Shown: positions 1 to 8,291, counted from the first letter of the stretch. The stretch is DNA of 13,261 bases from Holosporales bacterium (GCA_031262205.1 JAISID010000073.1:1-13261), one strand, 5' to 3'. The notes: generated by a model from the sequence alone, not told the origin. Numbers and translations are program-made.

Positions 1-110
1 GCCCAAACACTATTTTTTTTTGGGGGGGGGGGGGTTTGTTGGGCTCCCCCAACCCGGCCATCCCACGCCCGGCCTATTTTAATAGCGGGTACCCCCCCGC
101 CCCCTATAGA
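1..110. other. Homopolymer-rich, likely low-quality contig edge
   Basis: This stretch opens with a run of T followed directly by about a dozen G, then several C-rich tracts. Its composition is unlike the AT-rich spacer that follows from about 110. A small inverted repeat (GTTGGG...CCCAAC) lies near 38-53. No coding frame, tRNA or 23S rRNA start is visible. The T-run/G-run pattern suggests sequencing or assembly error at a contig end rather than biology. That is inference from base composition only. Confidence 0.5.
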
Positions 111-119
111 ATCTATCGC

Positions 120-169
120 ACGCAAAAAGTGTTATTATTTGCGTTTTACAACTCATCATTATAAAACGC
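120..169. other. Overlapping alternative hairpins downstream of the tRNA cluster
   Basis: Two perfect inverted repeats share one arm. ACGCAAA (120-126) can pair with TTTGCGT (138-144), and GCGTTTTA (141-148) can pair with TAAAACGC (162-169). Because 141-144 belongs to both, only one can form at a time. On the minus strand they lie about 100 bases past the last tRNA, where 23S would be expected in a standard operon. They could be spacer-processing or termination structures. There is no clear U-run, so neither role is established. Confidence 0.4.
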
Positions 170-271
170 TTTGTTTAGATATTTTTGATTCACTATTTTA
201 AAGAACTTTTCTGATTATATCAGATCTAAAAAGATCGCAATTTACCAATCTTCTTACACCTAAGATAATTT

Positions 272-347
272 TGGTGGAGGTGAACGGATTCGAACCGATG
301 ACCTCATGCTTGCGGAGCACGCGCTCTCCCAACTGAGCTACACCCCC
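272..347 (-). tRNA. tRNA-Ala with CGC anticodon and C33
   Basis: On the minus strand this reads as a full 76-nt cloverleaf with an encoded CCA end. The acceptor stem is GGGGGTG/CACCTCC with discriminator A73. The D-arm region is TAGCTCAG and the T-loop TTCGAAT. The anticodon stem is CGTGC/GCATG around a 7-base loop TCCGCAA, giving anticodon CGC, which reads the Ala codon GCG. Position 33 is C, where U33 is almost universal. The gene is a near-duplicate of the tRNA-Ala(TGC) 85 bases upstream in the transcript; most differences are in the anticodon loop and at the covarying acceptor pair 7-66 (G-C here, A-T there). Functional status is uncertain because of C33, although all stems are intact. 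Confidence 0.85.
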
Positions 348-356
348 GTTTCTAAT

Positions 357-432
357 TGGTGGAGGTAAACGGATTCGAACCGATGACCTCATGCTTGCAA
401 AGCACGCGCTCTCCCAGCTGAGCTATACCCCC
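357..432 (-). tRNA. tRNA-Ala (TGC anticodon)
   Basis: This is a 76-nt minus-strand cloverleaf with encoded CCA. The acceptor stem is GGGGGTA/TACCTCC, the anticodon stem CGTGC/GCATG, and the loop TTTGCAA gives anticodon TGC with the normal U33. The T-stem is ATCGG/CCGTT with a T-T opposition at 50-64, an arrangement I recall from other alphaproteobacterial tRNA-Ala genes. Together with tRNA-Ile it forms the usual spacer tRNA pair of a bacterial rRNA operon and is probably cut from the 16S precursor transcript. It should read GCA and, by wobble, GCG. Confidence 0.96.
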
Positions 433-454
433 GGCGTAAAGCCAGCGATTCAAT

Positions 455-531
<77 letters not shown>

Positions 532-624
532 CTCTTGCTTTTAGGCTCCGTATCTCATTTACTAAATAGGCAGTCATCAGGTGACGTGGCGTTGAGTACA
601 CCATTCAACTTTTTTATTCCTTAA

Positions 625-2131
<1,507 letters not shown>

Positions 2132-2243
2132 ATCCCATTCGCTCATTAATTTAGAATCGACTGTTTTTGTGTATCGTCATAATGAACAAATGTTTTTTGT
2201 GTTTGTTAAAACACGCCACCTGTTCACTACCTATTTTTCTTTT

Positions 2244-2272
2244 TTACTATTTCCTAGAACCTTGAGAAACAA
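2244..2272 (-). promoter_or_regulatory. Possible rRNA operon promoter
   Basis: Reading the minus strand, TTGTTT (2272-2267) is separated by 17 bases from TAGTAA (2249-2244), a weak but correctly spaced sigma70-like pair. Transcription would start near 2237 and give a leader of roughly 105 nt before 16S. That leader contains a GTGTTT...AAACAC inverted repeat around a TAAC loop near 2199-2214, similar in position to a boxA or processing region. No UP element or second promoter is evident. This is based only on motif spacing. Confidence 0.3.
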
Positions 2273-2277
2273 AATAA

Positions 2278-2490
2278 ATGCGGATAGCTCATATTTTTCT
2301 CTCATTGAGATATAAATTACCATCCGATTTGCCTTCCGTCAATAATTTTTTTTCAAAAAATAAAAAAAAAATTTCGGCGGAAGAAATTATTGCCCAGAAT
2401 GTATTGGCAAAAAATGGCTATATAAAGGTATTACGCTTTTTCCGAATGAATGAAAACCATTGGCGACAGGTGTTAATTAGTTGTCGATAG
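2278..2490 (+). CDS. Small ORF, hypothetical; possible frameshifted PepSY-like remnant
   Basis: This is a 70-codon ATG-initiated ORF between the rRNA promoter region and envZ. I do not recognise a definite family. It has no signal peptide and no clear ribosome binding site. The segment from about residue 32 (KISAEEIIAQ..., then GYIKVLRFFR, then HWRQVLI) has the helix-then-beta-hairpin look of PepSY-like domains. The frame stops at TAG, but after the loss of one base near 2475-2479 the +1 frame would read LVVDRSSRTLGR and stop at TGA around 2513-2515. That resembles the VD..TG... ending of PepSY domains. It may be a broken gene, a sequencing error or a chance ORF. It lies opposite and just upstream of rRNA transcription. 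Confidence 0.3.
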   Translation: MRIAHIFLSLRYKLPSDLPSVNNFFSKNKKKISAEEIIAQNVLAKNGYIKVLRFFRMNENHWRQVLISCR

Positions 2491-2839
2491 AAGCTCCAGG
2501 ACATTGGGAAGATGATTTTTTTAACTATAAATTTAGATATACAAATACGAGACGTAATCTTAAAGATTCCCAGAATCATCTCTTAACGACAGATATTTAG
2601 GATTTTTTATAAATAAATTACCGCTGTGGAATTTGAATAATCGGCGATTATAAATGGGAATCATACCTTAACATCCTAAATACATCGCTTGCCGCTAGAC
2701 AATTCTAATCGGCGATGGTTTGTGTGTTTATTTCAGTTGTGTTTTTCGTATACAACCCCTATTTATAGGACGTCAGGGGATGATTCCCTTATAAATTATA
2801 CCTTACGGTCGCGCGTCGGAGGGACGCTCCCCAATATTT
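2491..2839. other. Intergenic region 3' of envZ, no clear gene
   Basis: No convincing ORF or RNA gene is seen here. Several small inverted repeats are present: AGATGATT/AATCATCT across about 2510-2580, CCTAT-TT-ATAGG at about 2758-2769, and GCGTC-GGAGG-GACGC at 2813-2827. The last lies about 12 bases beyond the envZ stop in the direction of envZ transcription and is the best candidate for its 3' end, but no U-run follows it on that strand. On the opposite strand a short T-run follows at 2836-2841. Confidence 0.4.
2813..2827 (-). terminator. Weak hairpin after envZ
   Basis: A perfect 5-bp stem GCGTC/GACGC encloses a 5-base loop immediately 3' of the minus-strand envZ stop codon. The stem is short and GC-rich, but no T-tract follows in the envZ direction, so a classical intrinsic terminator is not supported. 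It could be a 3'-end stabilising stem. Confidence 0.2.
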
Positions 2840-4153
2840 TTAAGATATAAAGGGAAGAGTAACCGTAAAGCAAGCTCCTCCATATGTTTGAGAATTACTC
2901 GCTGCGATTTTCCCGCCGTGAGAGAGCGCGGCGTCTCTGGCTATGCTAAGCCCCAGGCCTACTCCGCCGTCTATTCCGTGCGTTCTGGCTTGGTTTCGTC
3001 TTACAAACGGGGTAAACAAATCCTCCGCCGTTTCTTCGTCTATGCCTGGGCCGTCGTCCTCGAAATTGATTATTACAAAATTGTTTTCCTTGGAAAACGT
3101 TACGTATAAATTATTTGAATACTTCTTAGCATTCGAAATAATGTTTCCTAAAGCCCTTTTGAACGACGTTTGTTTTATCGACGCGTCGATTGTCTTATCT
3201 CCCGACAAATGGATTTTGAAGTTGTCGGACGCATAGTCCCGCGCCGTTTCGCTTAAAAATAAGCTCAAATTTATACGACTAAAAACTTCCCTGCTTTGTT
3301 CCGCAGCGTGAAGCGTAAAACTTTCCGTCATGCTTATCATCGAGTTAACGTCGTTAGTCAACCATTCTACTTCTTTGGTTTTAGGCATCATCGAAAGCTG
3401 TAGTTTCATTTTAGTTAAAGGGGTTTTTAAATCGTGAGAAATTCCGGCCAGAGCTTTTATTCTATTGTTTATCAACGCCTTAATGTTTTGTTTCATCTCG
3501 CAAAAAGCGGCTCCCGCTATTCTGATTTCTTTAGCCCCTTCTGGAACGTATTTGTCTACGTCTATTCCCTTGCCAAATTCGGTCGCGGCCTTTGCCAATC
3601 TTTTGATAGGCCTAATTTGGTTCTTCAAAAAAATCAGCGATATAACCAAAAGAAGAATCGACGAGGCTACTCCGCTTCCCAACACTATCCAAATAATTTT
3701 CATATACAAATTCTTCCTTGAGAAAGAAATCTTATATACGTCGTTTTCATTTTTAGAAGGAATATAAATCTCCATTTTATCGTTATAGGTATTGACGTAA
3801 TATTCCTCGTATCCTCTTTTAATAAGAGCGTTTCTAAGCATCCTGTAAGTCTTATGGCTTTTCGAAATCCCAATTTTTCTAAGTCTTGCGTTATTGATAA
3901 TGTCTATGTTGAGTTTCATGCTCTTTTTCAGTTCGTTTAAATATTTTTCGTTGCAGTTCATATCTAACAATTTTTTAACTGCGACGGCTTCCCCCACCAT
4001 TTGTCGCGATATTATGCCAAGGACGACTTGCGTGTATTTCTCGGTAAAAATTATGCTTACCACTAATTGCGAAACTATAACGGGTGTTAATAAGATGAGT
4101 AAAAACCTAAAGAAGATGCTTTTGGGCAACATCTTCTTAAAAAGGAATAACAT
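2840..4153 (-). CDS. envZ: EnvZ-type sensor histidine kinase
   Basis: This is an inner-membrane sensor kinase of the EnvZ family, which senses envelope or osmotic state and phosphorylates an OmpR-type regulator. It has 437 residues. Membrane segments lie at about 13-36 and 151-176, with a periplasmic region of ~115 residues between them. A HAMP linker (about 177-230) is followed by the H-box LAGISHDLKTPLT with phospho-acceptor His240. The N-box is GNIISNAKKYS (about 336-346), G1 is DDGPGID (366-372), the F-box is LFTPF and G2 is GGVGLGLSIA (396-405), so it should be catalytically competent. MLPKSIFFR beginning at Met8 matches the usual alphaproteobacterial EnvZ start, and Met8 (start codon 4132-4130) may be the true initiator; neither start has a good ribosome binding site. 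It diverges from ctpA. No ompR is adjacent, which is unusual for this pair. Confidence 0.93.
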   Translation of the reverse strand: MLFLFKKMLPKSIFFRFLLILLTPVIVSQLVVSIIFTEKYTQVVLGIISRQMVGEAVAVKKLLDMNCNEKYLNELKKSMKLNIDIINNARLRKIGISKSHKTYRMLRNALIKRGYEEYYVNTYNDKMEIYIPSKNENDVYKISFSRKNLYMKIIWIVLGSGVASSILLLVISLIFLKNQIRPIKRLAKAATEFGKGIDVDKYVPEGAKEIRIAGAAFCEMKQNIKALINNRIKALAGISHDLKTPLTKMKLQLSMMPKTKEVEWLTNDVNSMISMTESFTLHAAEQSREVFSRINLSLFLSETARDYASDNFKIHLSGDKTIDASIKQTSFKRALGNIISNAKKYSNNLYVTFSKENNFVIINFEDDGPGIDEETAEDLFTPFVRRNQARTHGIDGGVGLGLSIARDAALSHGGKIAASNSQTYGGACFTVTLPFIS

Positions 4154-4232
4154 TATCTAGCGCTCATAGATATTTGAACATATTATTTTGTATCATAAAA
4201 AAGACGGGGTTTTATATAGAAACATTGAAGTA

Positions 4233-5459
4233 ATGAACTATCTGGGGAGAGTAAAAAGCGTTTTCGTAATTTTAATCTTAACCCTTGCGTCGTGCGAAAA
4301 AAAAGACGACGGTCAACCGATAGACGATATCGCCGCCAATTTCATAAGCTCTAACAACCTTATAAAGGAAGTAATAGAAGAAGTAAAAAGCAACTATGCG
4401 GACGATATAGAAAAGGAAAAGTTAGAAATAGGAGCCGTTAACGGAATACTTAAAGTTCTCGATAATCACTCGACTTATATAACTCAGGATGAATTCGATG
4501 CATTTAATAAATGCGCTAGGGGAGTATTCCTAGGAATCGGAATCGACGTGAAACAAGAAAAGGAAGGACTCGAGATAATTTCCGTTATCGACGAAAGCCC
4601 CGCCGCGATATCTGGGTTAAAGGCGTTGGACGTTATCACTCGTATAGATGGGAAAGACGTCTTGAAAACTAATATAAAGGATATTATTTCAAGACTTAAT
4701 TCAGATTATACTTTAAACGTTAAAATATCCGTTTTAAGAAACAAAACTGAAACGCTAGAATTTAAGTTAAAGAAGTCTGTTATTCAATTGCCAAGCGTTA
4801 AGTTAAATTTCATAGACGACATAGCGTTAATAAAAATAACGCACTTTAACGAGGAAACATTAGTCGGCGTTTCTCAAGCGATTAAAGCCTTGCTTAAGAA
4901 AAAATCTACGGGAGTAATTATTGATCTTCGAAATAATCCAGGCGGGATATTAGAACAGGCTGTGAATGTTTGCGATTTATTTTTATCGGATAAGAAGATT
5001 GTCGAGTTCCAGTCCAAACATGCGAATGAAAATAAGACCGTCCAATCCGACGACAACGATTTGTTGAACGGTTTGCCTATGGTAGTCTTAGTTAATTCTA
5101 AAACCGCTTCGGGCGGAGAGTTAGTCGCGGCGGCTCTTAAAGATAACAAACGAGCCGTTGTTTTAGGCGAAAAGACCTATGGGAAAGGTTCGCTTCAGAC
5201 GATTATTCCAATCCCGGGGCGAGGAGCGATAAAACTTACCACCGCTTACTTTGTCTCTCCGAACGGAAACGTTATCAATCAGGTCGGAGTAATGCCGGAC
5301 GTTGAAATAGCCGATACGGATTTAAAGCAAACGGTCGTTAAGAAAAATAGTAAAAGTAAGCCGACGTCTACAATAATATTAAGAGCGATAGATATTCTCC
5401 ATGGAGTCGCCGCGCTTAATGAAACGCCTAAATCAACGCAAACGCCGCAGGCAAAATAA
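4233..5459 (+). CDS. ctpA: S41-family C-terminal processing protease, predicted lipoprotein
   Basis: This is a Ser/Lys-dyad tail-specific protease that cleaves periplasmic proteins from their C-termini. I chose the ATG at 4233 because it directly precedes a signal peptide (hydrophobic FVILILTLA) ending in a lipobox LASC; the open frame itself extends up to a TTG at 4188. The mature protein would begin with lipidated Cys21, followed by Glu, so it would be envelope-anchored. From this start, a PDZ domain spans about 95-175 (GVFLGIGID substrate groove). The peptidase core has IDLRNNPGG at about 230, catalytic Ser293 in the TASGGE motif and Lys318 in YGKGSLQT. At 408 residues it is near family size. 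It diverges from envZ across ~80 bases with only a weak ribosome binding site. Many S41 proteases have ordinary signal peptides, so the lipobox is noteworthy. Confidence 0.93.
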   Translation: MNYLGRVKSVFVILILTLASCEKKDDGQPIDDIAANFISSNNLIKEVIEEVKSNYADDIEKEKLEIGAVNGILKVLDNHSTYITQDEFDAFNKCARGVFLGIGIDVKQEKEGLEIISVIDESPAAISGLKALDVITRIDGKDVLKTNIKDIISRLNSDYTLNVKISVLRNKTETLEFKLKKSVIQLPSVKLNFIDDIALIKITHFNEETLVGVSQAIKALLKKKSTGVIIDLRNNPGGILEQAVNVCDLFLSDKKIVEFQSKHANENKTVQSDDNDLLNGLPMVVLVNSKTASGGELVAAALKDNKRAVVLGEKTYGKGSLQTIIPIPGRGAIKLTTAYFVSPNGNVINQVGVMPDVEIADTDLKQTVVKKNSKSKPTSTIILRAIDILHGVAALNETPKSTQTPQAK

Positions 5460-5556
5460 AAGCGTCGGCTTAACGAACGGCAAATTATAATTCCCGTAAA
5501 CAAGTACTGCAGCGGAATCGAAACAAGGAATAATTCCCAGTATCCATTATTACCGC

Positions 5557-5585
5557 TTTCAAAGTTTCCCGCGTTTTTGTATAAT
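5557..5585 (+). promoter_or_regulatory. Promoter of grpE-cysS
   Basis: A perfect -10 TATAAT at 5580-5585 lies 17 bases after TTTCAA (5557-5562), a poor -35. The start point would be near 5592, giving a leader of about 30 nt before the grpE ATG. grpE is commonly heat-shock controlled. The CTTTCAA element only partly resembles a sigma32 -35 (CTTGAA) and the -10 is sigma70-like, so heat-shock control is possible but not shown. Confidence 0.5.
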
Positions 5586-5621
5586 TTTCTCGTAAGAGTT
5601 CATTTTATCGCTTTAGACAAT

Positions 5622-6113
5622 ATGGCAAAGAAAGAGAAAAATGAAGTTCGACAAGACGAAGCAAAAGACGATGTCGAGACGTTGAAATCGCAAATAGCCG
5701 ATTTGAAAGACAAATTACTCCGAGCAGCGGCGGAATCTCAGAACATTCAAAAGAGAGCGGATAAGGAAAAATCGGATATTGCGAAGTATAGCGTGTCGGA
5801 ATTTGCTAAAGACGTTTTGTCTATAAGAGACAATCTTCAACGGGCTATTGCTAGTTGCGTAGAGACGACGGGGGCTATAGTCGAGGGCGTCAAACTGACT
5901 CTATCGGAGCTAGATAAGGTTTTAAAGCGATATAATATAACAATGATCGAATCGTTGGATAAGGAGTTCGATCCGCATTTTCATCAGGCCGTCGCCCAAA
6001 TAGAAAACAACGATAAAAAGCCGGGGACGATTGTTCAAGTTATGCAAGAAGGCTTTATGATTCACGATAGATTGTTGCGTCCGGCTTTGGTTAACGTTTC
6101 AAAAAAGCAATAA
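5622..6113 (+). CDS. grpE: GrpE, nucleotide exchange factor of DnaK
   Basis: GrpE is a cytoplasmic dimeric co-chaperone that releases ADP from DnaK to reset the folding cycle. The ATG at 5622 (MAKKEKNE) gives 163 residues and lies downstream of the TATAAT box. The in-frame TTG at 5577 would place the promoter inside the gene and is rejected. Residues ~10-75 form the charged coiled-coil dimer helix. The C-terminal beta domain that contacts DnaK carries the family signatures FDPHFHQAV and GTIVQVMQEGFMIHDRLLRPALV. It is slightly short for the family (usually ~180-200), mainly because the disordered N-terminus is reduced. There is no evident ribosome binding site. It overlaps cysS by one base (TAATG), so the two are probably translationally coupled. 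No dnaK, dnaJ or hrcA is in the window. Confidence 0.96.
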   Translation: MAKKEKNEVRQDEAKDDVETLKSQIADLKDKLLRAAAESQNIQKRADKEKSDIAKYSVSEFAKDVLSIRDNLQRAIASCVETTGAIVEGVKLTLSELDKVLKRYNITMIESLDKEFDPHFHQAVAQIENNDKKPGTIVQVMQEGFMIHDRLLRPALVNVSKKQ

Positions 6114-7624
6114 TGTTAAAAACTTCAAGAAAAGAAACTGCGGGAGTTTTATCTCAAAAATCCCCTTCAGACGATTCTTCGTCGCGCGAATCCCAGTTTG
6201 AGAACAGGTTGTTTTTATATAACACTCTTTCTCGAAAAATCGAACGTTTTGAACCTATCGACAAAAACAACGTGAGAATGTACGTCTGCGGGCCTACGGT
6301 ATACGACAAAATTCATATTGGAAACGCTAGACCAATAATTGTTTTCGACGTTTTATACAGGATTCTTAAGAGTCTATATAAAAACGCGGCGTACGTTCGA
6401 AATATAACCGATGTCGACGATAAGATATACAATGCCGCCGTTGAGAAAAACGTCGGCGTTTCGGAATTAACCGAAACGACAATCGCCATGTATCGCGAAG
6501 ACATATCTCAACTTAACGTACTGCCCGTCGCCGAGGAGCCTCGCGTAACAAAGCATATCGCTGAAATTGTCGAGTTCATTAAAGGGCTGATAACCAATGG
6601 AAACGCATATTTTACGAACGGACACGTGTTTTTCGACGTCTCGTCTTTCGATCGATACGGGGCGTTGTCTAAGAAGAACATGGACGAGTTATTGTCCGGG
6701 GCGAGAGTCGAGGTTTCAGACTTAAAAAGAAACTCGTTAGATTTTGTGTTGTGGAAACCGATTGACGAGAAGTTCAAATTAGGATGGGAAAGCCCATGGG
6801 GAATCGGCAGGCCTGGGTGGCACATTGAATGTTCCGCGATGTCTTTAAAATACCTCGGAGAATGTTTTGACATTCACGGAGGAGGGATCGATTTAGTTTT
6901 TCCTCATCATGAGAACGAGATAGCTCAATCTTGCGCCTTGAGTCGCAAGCCGTTTATGGCGAATTACTGGATACATAACGGCCACCTTAACGTCGACGGC
7001 GTTAAAATGTCAAAATCTCTTGGGAATTTTTTCACGGTTCGCGAACTTCTTGAAAAATACGACGGAGAAGTTATCAGGACGGCGTTTTTAACAACTCATT
7101 ACGCGGCTCCTATGAACTTTAGCTTAGCCGCTTTAGAACAGGCTAAGAATATTTTGGCTCGATGGTATACGGCTATTAGAAACGTTTCAGACAAACCTGT
7201 TTCACATGAAACATTTGAGTTTGAAAATTCGTCGGCCTCGCGCCGAAAACAAGGACTTGCAGTCGACAAATTTGAAAACGACTTTTTCAACGCTCTTCTA
7301 GACAATCTGAACACGCCCAAAGCAGTTTCAATTTTGAACGAAGTCGTCAACGAGATCAATAAATCCAAGGATTCAAATCTCGCTGCGGCTTTCGTTAATA
7401 TATGCCGCAGATTTCTTGGAGTTATGACGAGAGAACCAGAGGATTGGTTTTGTAGCGCCGCGACCGTTCAAAAAGACTGGATCGAATCTAAAATTAAAGA
7501 ACGGACTCTTGCCAAAAATAACAAAGACTATCAAAAGGCCGATACAATCCGCGACGAATTATTAAAAAACGGCGTCGCAATAGAAGATACGAAGGATGGA
7601 ACCATTTGGAAAACGAACTCGTAA
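6113..7624 (+). CDS. cysS: Cysteinyl-tRNA synthetase
   Basis: This cytoplasmic class I synthetase attaches cysteine to tRNA-Cys. The catalytic Rossmann fold starts with YVCGPTVYD and the HIGH-equivalent HIGN (68-71, in HIGNARP, the form I know from alphaproteobacteria). The zinc ligands are visible as Cys59, Cys240 in WHIECSAM, and His265 and Glu269 in PHHENE. The KMSKS loop is at 298-302. The C-terminal half carries the helical DALR-type and anticodon-binding region, with KAKNNKDYQKADTIRDEL-like sequence near the end. The protein is 503 residues. About 33 Ser-rich residues precede the usual start of the fold (LYNTLSRK). The first ATG overlaps the grpE stop as TAATG, and no internal ATG offers a shorter start, so the extension appears real. 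It is the second gene of the grpE operon. Confidence 0.97.
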   Translation: MLKTSRKETAGVLSQKSPSDDSSSRESQFENRLFLYNTLSRKIERFEPIDKNNVRMYVCGPTVYDKIHIGNARPIIVFDVLYRILKSLYKNAAYVRNITDVDDKIYNAAVEKNVGVSELTETTIAMYREDISQLNVLPVAEEPRVTKHIAEIVEFIKGLITNGNAYFTNGHVFFDVSSFDRYGALSKKNMDELLSGARVEVSDLKRNSLDFVLWKPIDEKFKLGWESPWGIGRPGWHIECSAMSLKYLGECFDIHGGGIDLVFPHHENEIAQSCALSRKPFMANYWIHNGHLNVDGVKMSKSLGNFFTVRELLEKYDGEVIRTAFLTTHYAAPMNFSLAALEQAKNILARWYTAIRNVSDKPVSHETFEFENSSASRRKQGLAVDKFENDFFNALLDNLNTPKAVSILNEVVNEINKSKDSNLAAAFVNICRRFLGVMTREPEDWFCSAATVQKDWIESKIKERTLAKNNKDYQKADTIRDELLKNGVAIEDTKDGTIWKTNS

Positions 7625-7792
7625 TTAACTAATATCTTCACGGCAGTTTTCAAGTCGGTTAATAAATAAAATGTTATCGGAGAATGATCCTGGCGCGTAT
7701 AGACCAAGCTGAAATAGACGAGTAAAAAACCTTGCCGATTAGAATTGATTAGTTGAAAATGAGATTTTCTATGATATTAAGAGATAGTTTCT
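7625..7792. other. AT-rich spacer between cysS and repeat A
   Basis: I see no gene, promoter or terminator with good support here. The sequence is AT-rich with short imperfect symmetries only, for example AACTAAT near 7627 facing ATTAGTT near 7749. No intrinsic terminator follows cysS directly, so transcripts may run into the palindromic element. Confidence 0.4.
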
Positions 7793-7940
7793 ATAATATT
7801 TATCTTTTGGCTCCTGCGATTATACCGATTTACTACGCGTAACTTGTCAAGGTACGCTTCGCTTCGCTCGGCTCTCACGCTCTTGACAAGACGCTTTATA
7901 AATCGGACTAGATATACTCGTTCCAAAAGATAAATATTAT
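7793..7940 (+). repeat. Palindromic intergenic repeat, copy A (complete)
   Basis: This ~148-bp element has nested inverted repeats. The outer 18-bp arms are perfect (ATAATATTTATCTTTTGG at 7793-7810 and its complement at 7923-7940). Inside are CCGATTTA (7825-7832) with TAAATCGG (7899-7906), and CTTGTCAAG (7843-7851) with CTTGACAAG (7882-7890), around a loop containing GCTCGGCTCTCACGC (7866-7880). A second copy in the same orientation begins at 13144. It holds no open frame. It lies about 170 bases 3' of cysS. The size, perfect ends and symmetric architecture suggest a non-autonomous palindromic or MITE-like element. No family name can be given from this sequence, and target-site duplications are not evident. 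Confidence 0.8.
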
Positions 7941-8081
7941 TAGGAGAGCGGTTAGTCTTTAATACCAGTTAAACAACTTGTAAAAAGTTATTGGGAAACG
8001 ATTTCTTTTTCTTTCTAAAAAAGCAAGGAATTTATTTGGCAAATCTTAACGTTCTATTAACCTTTTTATGATATGCTAAAG

Positions 8082-8183
8082 CTATGCTTGCATAGATTGG
8101 CGTGTTATAGGAAGCAAGCCCCGAGGAGGGCGGGGGTTTGGGATGGAAATTGTAATATAAATTCGTTAATTTTTCGTTAATTT
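8082..8183 (+). promoter_or_regulatory. Structured leader region upstream of the 94-residue gene
   Basis: Three elements are stacked here. A 14-bp palindrome CTATGC-TT-GCATAG (8082-8095) could be an operator. A GC-rich hairpin CAAGCCCC/GGGGTTTG (8115-8122 with 8133-8140, one G-U pair) has a loop containing GGAGG. Two exact tandem copies of the 11-mer TTCGTTAATTT occupy 8162-8183. The GC-rich stem stands out from the AT-rich surroundings. It does not match any riboswitch or small RNA (SRP, 6S, tmRNA, RNase P) that I can recognise. Repression, attenuation or a small RNA are all possible. Confidence 0.35.
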
Positions 8184-8240
8184 TTGAAATTTATTTTCCA
8201 CTTTCTTAAAGAAAAGAGAGATAAACGACCGAGGAACAGA

Positions 8241-8291
8241 ATGCATTGGATGAAGAAAGAAACTAATGGAGAACAAAAATTTCTCAGATAA
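8241..8291 (+). CDS. Possible 16-residue upstream ORF
   Basis: An ATG at 8241 is preceded by GAGG (8231-8234) at ideal spacing and opens a short frame, MHWMKKETNGEQKFLR, ending at TAA 8289-8291. It overlaps the first eight codons of the 94-residue gene in another frame. Its ribosome binding site is better than that of the larger gene, whose only possible ATG is at 8266. It could act as a coupled leader peptide. It is short enough to be chance. Confidence 0.25.
   Translation: MHWMKKETNGEQKFLR

Noticed and set aside
2888..3767. Several plus-strand frames opposite envZ
   Set aside because: They are antisense shadows of a clearly recognised kinase, with no start signals of their own.
2699..7747. 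Exact 14-base inverted match CAATTCTAATCGGC (2700-2713) and GCCGATTAGAATTG (7734-7747)
   Set aside because: One 14-base match is not far from chance for 13 kb compared on both strands, and the flanks do not extend the similarity.
7793..7940. CRISPR array
   Set aside because: There are no regularly spaced direct repeats; the signal is one palindromic unit with a second copy over 5 kb away.
8115..8140. GC-rich hairpin as SRP RNA, 6S, tmRNA, RNase P or a known riboswitch
   Set aside because: None of the conserved sequence blocks of those RNAs are present; only a simple stem is visible.
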